The notes beneath the pieces were generated by a model, which made no database searches, was not told the origin of the DNA, and saw only the letters and a program-made list of their open reading frames with translations. From NCBI GenBank assembly GCA_026993525.1, contig JALWSS010000213.1, positions 1 to 36,542 on the forward strand: a stretch of DNA of 36,542 bases, given 5' to 3'. This document shows positions 32,248-36,542 of this stretch, piece after piece; the first letter of the stretch is position 1, and each line of letters starts with the position of its first letter. A program made the position numbers and the translations under genes. The DNA is from Saprospiraceae bacterium. GTDB taxonomy: Bacteria; Bacteroidota; Bacteroidia; Chitinophagales; Saprospiraceae.

Positions 32248-33516
32248 ATGACAAAAAAAGGACAAGGCGAGGCACACATTTTTTTCATCGTCAACCAGTT
32301 GTTCACCTGGTCGCAAAACTTCATCACCCGTGAGCTGACCGAGCTGAACAAACTGGGACTGAAGATGACCATCGGTGCCCGCAGCATCGCTGAAAGGGAG
32401 GACCTGACCCCGGAACAGGCGGCCTTGCGGCAACATTATTTCGAGATTCCCGACAATCCGTTCAAACCCGATGCCCTGCTTCGCCACCTGCGCCTGGCTT
32501 TTTCCCGGCCGGTGAAATACCTGAAGGCCTGGCGCACCCTGTTTTCCATGAAGCACAAGCCCGGCAAGCTTCCACGGGGCATCATCTGTCTGTTTCGTGC
32601 GGCAGCCATTGCCGAAGCTGTTGAAAAACGGGGTGTGACACTGATCCACGCCCATTTCTTCACAGCCCCCGCCGAAACGGCCCTGTACCTGTCCGTGCTG
32701 ACGGGCATACCCTACGGAGGCACGGCCTACGCCATGGACCTGTACGTGGATGATTCCGGTCTGAAAACCAAACTGAAACACGCCCGATACGTAAACGGTA
32801 CCACCAGGTACAACGAGCGCTTCATACGCAGCCAATTGTCTGAAAACAAAGACAAAGCGCTCACGCTCTATTACGGAATTCCAACGTCGGAAAAACAACC
32901 GGAAGCCATCCCACACGACGAGTTCACCTTCGTGGCCGTGGGCCGGTTGGTGGAAAAAAAAGGCTTCAGGTACCTGCTGGAGGCCTGCGCCATTCTGAAA
33001 AAAAAGGGCTACGATTTCAAATGCCGCATCATAGGTTCCGGGCCGCTGGAAAGTGAGTTTCGGCAGCAAATAAAGGCGCTGAGCATCGAGGACGTCGTAG
33101 AGATGCCGGGCTTTGTGCCGCCCAATGAAATGGAAAGAGAATACCTGGCCGGCGATGTGCTGGCAGCCCCCTGCGTGGTAGCCACCAACGGCGATGTGGA
33201 CGGCCTGCCAAACGTCTGCCTGGAAGCCATGCACTGCGGCCTCCCCGTCATCAGCACCACCATCAGCGGCATCCCGGAAGGCGTGAAAGAAGGCGTGAAC
33301 GGCTGGCTGATTCCACCCAATGACACCGCAGCCCTGGCCGAAGCGATGGAAAAGGCCCTGAATGAAAAGAACCTGGCCCAAATGCGGGTGGCCTCACACC
33401 GGATGGTCCGGGAGAAGTTCGACGTGCAGAAAAATGCCCTGCCCATCCGGGATTTGTTGCTGAAAGTAACGTCGATCTCCAGATCGACGAAGTACCAACG
33501 ATCTCCAGATCGCTGA
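32248..33516 (+). CDS. Glycosyltransferase, GT4 family
   Basis: About 422 residues. 'HIFFIVNQLFTWSQNFITRELTELNKLG' is the N-terminal donor/acceptor loop, 'LIHAHFFTAPAETALYLSVLTGIPYGGTAYAMDLY' the central region, 'FTFVAVGRLVEKKGFRYLLEACAIL' starts the nucleotide-sugar domain, and 'DGLPNVCLEAMHCGLPVISTTISGIPEGVKEGVNGWLIPP' holds the E-x7-E type motif. It should add a sugar in surface polysaccharide synthesis; the convergent flippase gene fits this. The ATG at 32248 is used because upstream codons overlap the terminator. The C-terminus 'VTSISRSTKYQRSPDR' is read from a 54-bp repeat unit, so the natural end was probably lost or extended. Confidence 0.92.
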   Translation: MTKKGQGEAHIFFIVNQLFTWSQNFITRELTELNKLGLKMTIGARSIAEREDLTPEQAALRQHYFEIPDNPFKPDALLRHLRLAFSRPVKYLKAWRTLFSMKHKPGKLPRGIICLFRAAAIAEAVEKRGVTLIHAHFFTAPAETALYLSVLTGIPYGGTAYAMDLYVDDSGLKTKLKHARYVNGTTRYNERFIRSQLSENKDKALTLYYGIPTSEKQPEAIPHDEFTFVAVGRLVEKKGFRYLLEACAILKKKGYDFKCRIIGSGPLESEFRQQIKALSIEDVVEMPGFVPPNEMEREYLAGDVLAAPCVVATNGDVDGLPNVCLEAMHCGLPVISTTISGIPEGVKEGVNGWLIPPNDTAALAEAMEKALNEKNLAQMRVASHRMVREKFDVQKNALPIRDLLLKVTSISRSTKYQRSPDR

Positions 33517-33655
33517 AAGGTAACGTCGATCTCCAGTTCAACGAAGTACCAACGATCTCCAGATCGCTGAATGGTAACGTCGATCTCCAGTTCAACGAAG
33601 TACCAACGATCTCCAGATCGCTGAAAGGTAACCTCGATCTCCAGATCAACGCAGG
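33460..33655. repeat. 54-bp tandem array overlapping the glycosyltransferase 3' end
   Basis: Units start at 33460, 33513, 33567 and 33621 (the last partial). Each has two related half-units containing CGATCTCCAGATCG or CGATCTCCAGTTCA, so every unit can form small hairpins. The array fills the gap between the convergent glycosyltransferase and flippase genes. Confidence 0.93.
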
Positions 33656-33667
33656 CAGTTTATCATC

Positions 33668-33685
33668 GGCGATCAGGAGATCGCC
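33668..33685. terminator. Possible bidirectional hairpin between convergent genes
   Basis: GGCGATC-AGGA-GATCGCC, one base beyond the flippase stop. The stem is good but no U tract follows, so termination is uncertain; it also resembles the 54-bp array motif. Confidence 0.4.
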
Positions 33686-33686
33686 G

Positions 33687-35159
33687 TTACTTTTGGCGCA
33701 AAAGCCTTTTGACATCTTCGGCAGAGATGACATTGAACAGGCGGCCAATTACAAAGAAGAGGGGAAAGAATCCAAGTGCCAGGGCGCCAAAAGCCACAGC
33801 CGGGCTGAGCGACCAGCTTTGTTTCAACAAGTAAAAAGGAACCGCGGCCACAAAGGCCAGCAGCAGTGTTTTGCCGTAGAAGCCAAAGGGAAACACCTCT
33901 GCAAAACGCACACCCAGCCTTTTCCTGATCACATTCAGCGCATACCACCAGGCAAAAGTCTGCGCCACCACAGAGGCCAGTGGCGGACCCGCCATGCCCA
34001 GCCACAACACAAAGGGCACCACCAGCAGGGCGTTGATGGCAAAGAGATAGATGGCCCCCAGGGTCACCTCCCGGGTCACGTCGAGGGCTTTTTGCATGTT
34101 GCTGTACGATGCAACACGCTGGAGCAGAATGAAGGTGTAAATGAAGAAAGGCAGGGCCGAAGCCTTGTATTTCTCAGAAAAGAGCATCACCACAAACTCT
34201 TCGGAAGCCAGCAGAAAAAACACCACCAACGGCAACACGATCACACTGACCTTTTTGATGCTCTTTAGCCACAGCTCCAGCAGAGAGTTGATGTCTTTCT
34301 TCAGAAAATAACTGACCATTTGAGGCATCATCACGGCTGCCACCGAGTAGGCTATCGTCGGAATGATGGGCAGTTCCCAGGCGCCGTTGGAATACTCGGC
34401 ATAATGCTGGGCAGAGAGGAACTCTTTCACGACGTACTTGTCCACCTGGCGGTTGAGGGTCCAGAAGAGCTGGGCCAGGCTGAGCGGAACGGAGTACCAC
34501 AACAGTTCCCGAAGAAACCTTTCGGGCAGGGGCAACAGTTGCTGCCCCGCAAAATTTTGCCGAAGGAGAAAAGCACTGACCAGCAAGCGGAGCATACCAT
34601 AGCACAGCAAACCCACAGCGATCCAATAGAGCCGATCTCCGGTGAGCAGCGGCAACGTCATGGCACAGAACTGGGTCAGCCCGACGAAGATGTTGAAAGC
34701 CGCAGCCCTGGTGGCCTTGTCAAGGGCAATGAGCACGTTAGGCACGGGCACGGTGGGCAGTTCCAGCACCACCAACGCCATGAACATCCAAAGTACGGGA
34801 CGGGCATCGGCATAGGCGGCATCAGCGGTGCCCCACCATCCGATGGCAAAGAGGATCAGGGCGGCCCCCAACGCCGTGTACATCAGTATCCGGGAAATGT
34901 AGCGGGCAAGGCTGCGCCGCTTTTCGGGCGGGTATTTTTCGAAGAAATAGAAAATGCTGTCGGGCAGGCCCAACTGACCCACCACCTGTGCCGTTCCGTA
35001 AATGAGCAGCAGGTACTGCAACTGGGCGTACACCTCCTTCGGCAACGAGCGGCTCAGGATGATCATGGCCGACAACTGCGCCGCAATGCTCACCGCACGG
35101 CTGATGGTAAAGATGCCGGCTTTGCGGGCCAGGCTGGTCGTTTTTTTTTCTTCTGACAT
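33687..35159 (-). CDS. Oligosaccharide flippase / polysaccharide export membrane protein (MOP superfamily)
   Basis: A 490-residue protein with about twelve to fourteen hydrophobic helices and short polar loops. 'SLARKAGIFTISRAVSIAAQLSAMIILSRSLPKEVYAQLQYLLLIYGTAQVVGQLGLPDSIFYFFEKYP' is the typical Wzx/RfbX-like start. It should flip lipid-linked sugar units across the inner membrane for O-antigen or capsule assembly. The convergent glycosyltransferase fits a polysaccharide locus, although no polymerase or further transferase is in view. A possible promoter is at 35202-35236. Confidence 0.9.
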   Translation of the reverse strand: MSEEKKTTSLARKAGIFTISRAVSIAAQLSAMIILSRSLPKEVYAQLQYLLLIYGTAQVVGQLGLPDSIFYFFEKYPPEKRRSLARYISRILMYTALGAALILFAIGWWGTADAAYADARPVLWMFMALVVLELPTVPVPNVLIALDKATRAAAFNIFVGLTQFCAMTLPLLTGDRLYWIAVGLLCYGMLRLLVSAFLLRQNFAGQQLLPLPERFLRELLWYSVPLSLAQLFWTLNRQVDKYVVKEFLSAQHYAEYSNGAWELPIIPTIAYSVAAVMMPQMVSYFLKKDINSLLELWLKSIKKVSVIVLPLVVFFLLASEEFVVMLFSEKYKASALPFFIYTFILLQRVASYSNMQKALDVTREVTLGAIYLFAINALLVVPFVLWLGMAGPPLASVVAQTFAWWYALNVIRKRLGVRFAEVFPFGFYGKTLLLAFVAAVPFYLLKQSWSLSPAVAFGALALGFFPLFFVIGRLFNVISAEDVKRLLRQK

Positions 35160-35201
35160 GGAAAAATTGTCTTCGAAAAAAAGTGCCGGAATCCGGGGGC
35201 G

Positions 35202-35236
35202 CTAAAGTATTGAGAATCCGGCCATCTGCTTTCAAA
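35202..35236 (-). promoter_or_regulatory. Possible promoter of the flippase gene
   Basis: On the minus strand TTTG (35236-35233) and TACTTTAG (35209-35202, one mismatch to TAnnTTTG) are 23 bp apart, 43 bp before the ATG. Confidence 0.35.
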
Positions 35237-35283
35237 CCGAAAAGGATTATCCCCGAAGCGGTAACAGATGGAGCTTAGTTTTT

Positions 35284-35291
35284 TACTTTTG
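35284..35291 (+). promoter_or_regulatory. -7 box of the SRP RNA gene
   Basis: TACTTTTG is an exact TAnnTTTG match; a start about 6 nt downstream coincides with the first base of the SRP RNA terminal stem at 35297. No TTTG -33 box is obvious. Confidence 0.6.
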
Positions 35292-35296
35292 CGCCC

Positions 35297-35389
35297 GGCG
35301 AGCACTACACGACCAGCTCCCTCCGAATCCCCCAGGGCAGAAATGCAGCAAGGGTAGGAGGTCGTAGCGGTGCGATGTAGCTGCTTGCC
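35297..35389 (+). ncRNA. ffs: Signal recognition particle RNA, small bacterial (4.5S) type
   Basis: A 93-nt RNA that binds Ffh for co-translational membrane targeting. The terminal stem GGCGAGCA/TGCTTGCC (one G-T pair) closes the molecule. CTAC-(AC)-GACC pairs with GGTCGTAG, CTCC with GGAG, and the apical helix has the conserved CCCAGGGCA-GAAA-TGCAGCAAGGGTA pattern with a GNRA tetraloop and the AGCA symmetric-loop motif. A CTTTTTT tract follows and acts as terminator. The exact TAnnTTTG box upstream predicts transcription from the same 5' end. It is 45 bp ahead of rlmN. Confidence 0.93.
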
Positions 35390-35398
35390 TTCTTTTTT
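35390..35398 (+). terminator. U tract ending the SRP RNA
   Basis: TTCTTTTTT directly after the closing stem of the SRP RNA; stem and T tract together form an intrinsic terminator. Confidence 0.7.
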
Positions 35399-35434
35399 AT
35401 CTTGCCTTCGGTAAACGGCAACCACCACCAAAGC

Positions 35435-36496
35435 ATGACGACCGGTCAAGCCATTGCGACGAAAAAAGACATCAGAAAGCTAAGTTTGGAAGAACTGGGC
35501 AGCGTGCTGGCCGGTTGGAACGAACCCCGTTTCAGGGCAAAGCAGGTGTGGGAATGGCTCTGGAAAAAAGGCGCCCACAGCTTTGAGGAGATGACCAACC
35601 TGAGCAAAGCCCTGCGCAGCCGTTTGGATGAGTCTTTCGTCATCAACGCCATCCGGCTTGACCAGCAGCAGCGCAGCGCCGATGGCACCATCAAAAGCCG
35701 CTTCCGCCTCTACGACGGGCACCTGATAGAGTCCGTACTCATTCCCGTTCCGGAAGAAAAACGCTTTACCGTTTGCGTTTCCAGCCAGGTGGGTTGCAGC
35801 CTGGCCTGTAAGTTTTGCGCCACGGGCCGCCTCAAAAGGGAACGCAACCTGGACGCCGCCGAAATTTACGATCAAGTGCTGTTGGTGAAGCGGCAATGCG
35901 AGGAAGTTTACGGCCTTCCGCTCACCAACATCGTGTACATGGGCATGGGCGAGCCGCTCCTCGCCTACCGAAATGTGATGGACAGCATCGGGCGCATCAC
36001 TGCTACCGATGGCCTCGGCATGTCGCCCAAACGCATCACTGTGAGCACCGCCGGCATTGCGAAGATGATCAAAAAACTGGCCGACGACGAGGTGCGCTTC
36101 AACCTGGCCCTCTCGCTCCACGCTGCCGACGACCTGAAGCGCAACCAGATCATGCCCGTCAACGAGCAGAACAACCTGTCGGTGCTGATGGAGGCCCTCT
36201 CCTGGTTTCATCGCAAAACCGGCAACCGCATCAGCTACGAGTACATCGCCTTCGACAATTTCAACGAGGGGCCGCAGGACGCCCGGAACCTGATCCGGCT
36301 GTGCCGCCGCTTCCCCGTCAGGGTCAACATCATCGAGTACAACCCCATTGACGGAGCCGAATTTCGAAAAGCCGGGGAGGACCGGATAGACGCCTTTGCC
36401 CGGATACTGCGGGATGCCGGCATCATGGTCACCGTTCGCCGCAGCCGCGGCAAGGACATTGACGCCGCCTGCGGCCAACTGGCCAACGAAGGTTAA
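35435..36496 (+). CDS. rlmN: 23S rRNA (adenine2503-C2)-methyltransferase (dual-specificity RlmN)
   Basis: A 353-residue radical SAM enzyme that methylates C2 of A2503 in 23S rRNA and A37 of some tRNAs. The cluster motif is Cys121-x3-Cys125-x2-Cys128 ('CSLACKFCATG'). Cys346 near the C-terminus ('DAACGQL') matches the Cys that carries the methyl intermediate in RlmN. 'YMGMGEPLLAYRNV', 'RITVSTAGI' and 'LALSLHAADDLKRNQIMPVN' are family blocks, and the N-terminal 'RFRAKQVWEWLWKKG' is the accessory domain. The ATG giving MTTGQAIATK is chosen over an upstream TTG that overlaps the SRP RNA terminator region. Confidence 0.96.
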   Translation: MTTGQAIATKKDIRKLSLEELGSVLAGWNEPRFRAKQVWEWLWKKGAHSFEEMTNLSKALRSRLDESFVINAIRLDQQQRSADGTIKSRFRLYDGHLIESVLIPVPEEKRFTVCVSSQVGCSLACKFCATGRLKRERNLDAAEIYDQVLLVKRQCEEVYGLPLTNIVYMGMGEPLLAYRNVMDSIGRITATDGLGMSPKRITVSTAGIAKMIKKLADDEVRFNLALSLHAADDLKRNQIMPVNEQNNLSVLMEALSWFHRKTGNRISYEYIAFDNFNEGPQDARNLIRLCRRFPVRVNIIEYNPIDGAEFRKAGEDRIDAFARILRDAGIMVTVRRSRGKDIDAACGQLANEG

Positions 36497-36542
36497 ACTG
36501 CGTTAAATTTTAGCTTCTTCTTCTATCTGCAATTTCGGAAAA

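Overview
The window looks like a piece of a Bacteroidota chromosome, most likely a Saprospiria/Sphingobacteriia-like environmental lineage. The class-level guess is inference; the phylum is well supported. Four proteins carry type IX secretion (T9SS) C-terminal sorting domains. A gliding-type ABC transporter (gldA, gldF, gldG) is present. Usable promoter candidates match the Bacteroidota TAnnTTTG -7 box, and start codons generally lack a Shine-Dalgarno sequence.

Layout. 51-1520: a lipoprotein and an NTR/TIMP-like secreted protein in a relatively AT-rich patch. 1701-5840 (minus strand): a short-type phosphatidylserine decarboxylase, a secreted beta-propeller-like protein, LpxH, 3-hydroxyanthranilate dioxygenase and a T9SS-secreted endonuclease I; the first four are closely spaced and may form one transcript. 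6051-9633: a DinB-like protein, then a gluconate-dehydrogenase-like pair (small subunit and GMC flavoprotein) split by an S23-type four-helix-bundle gene. 10205-16078: a 1957-residue T9SS type B adhesin-like protein made largely of four composite repeats of about 250 residues. 16624-19997: an Rrf2 regulator, a T9SS-secreted animal-type haem peroxidase and the iron-sulphur repair protein Ric, all on the minus strand, which suggests a nitrosative/oxidative stress module. 20096-21127: a DUF547 lipoprotein. 21577-28717: gldA, an unknown secreted protein, gldF, gldG, a DUF4340 protein and a zinc phospholipase C-like protein. 29150-32011: a cupredoxin/lamin-tail/Calx-beta T9SS protein. 32248-35159: a glycosyltransferase convergent with a polysaccharide flippase. 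35297-35389: a small SRP RNA, followed by rlmN.

The least explained layer is the spacers. They hold short tandem arrays (units of about 7, 9 and 11 bp) and a large family of short palindromes of the form CCCGA-loop-TCGGG whose stems vary while pairing is kept. These tracts often begin at, or run into, the stop codon of the upstream gene. There are also a duplicated 76-bp double hairpin, a dispersed 14-15 bp hairpin, a 45-bp triplicate inside the gld cluster and a 54-bp tandem array at a gene end. I see no insertion sequence, tRNA, rRNA, CRISPR array or prophage. If the window holds something undescribed, this repeat system is the best candidate.
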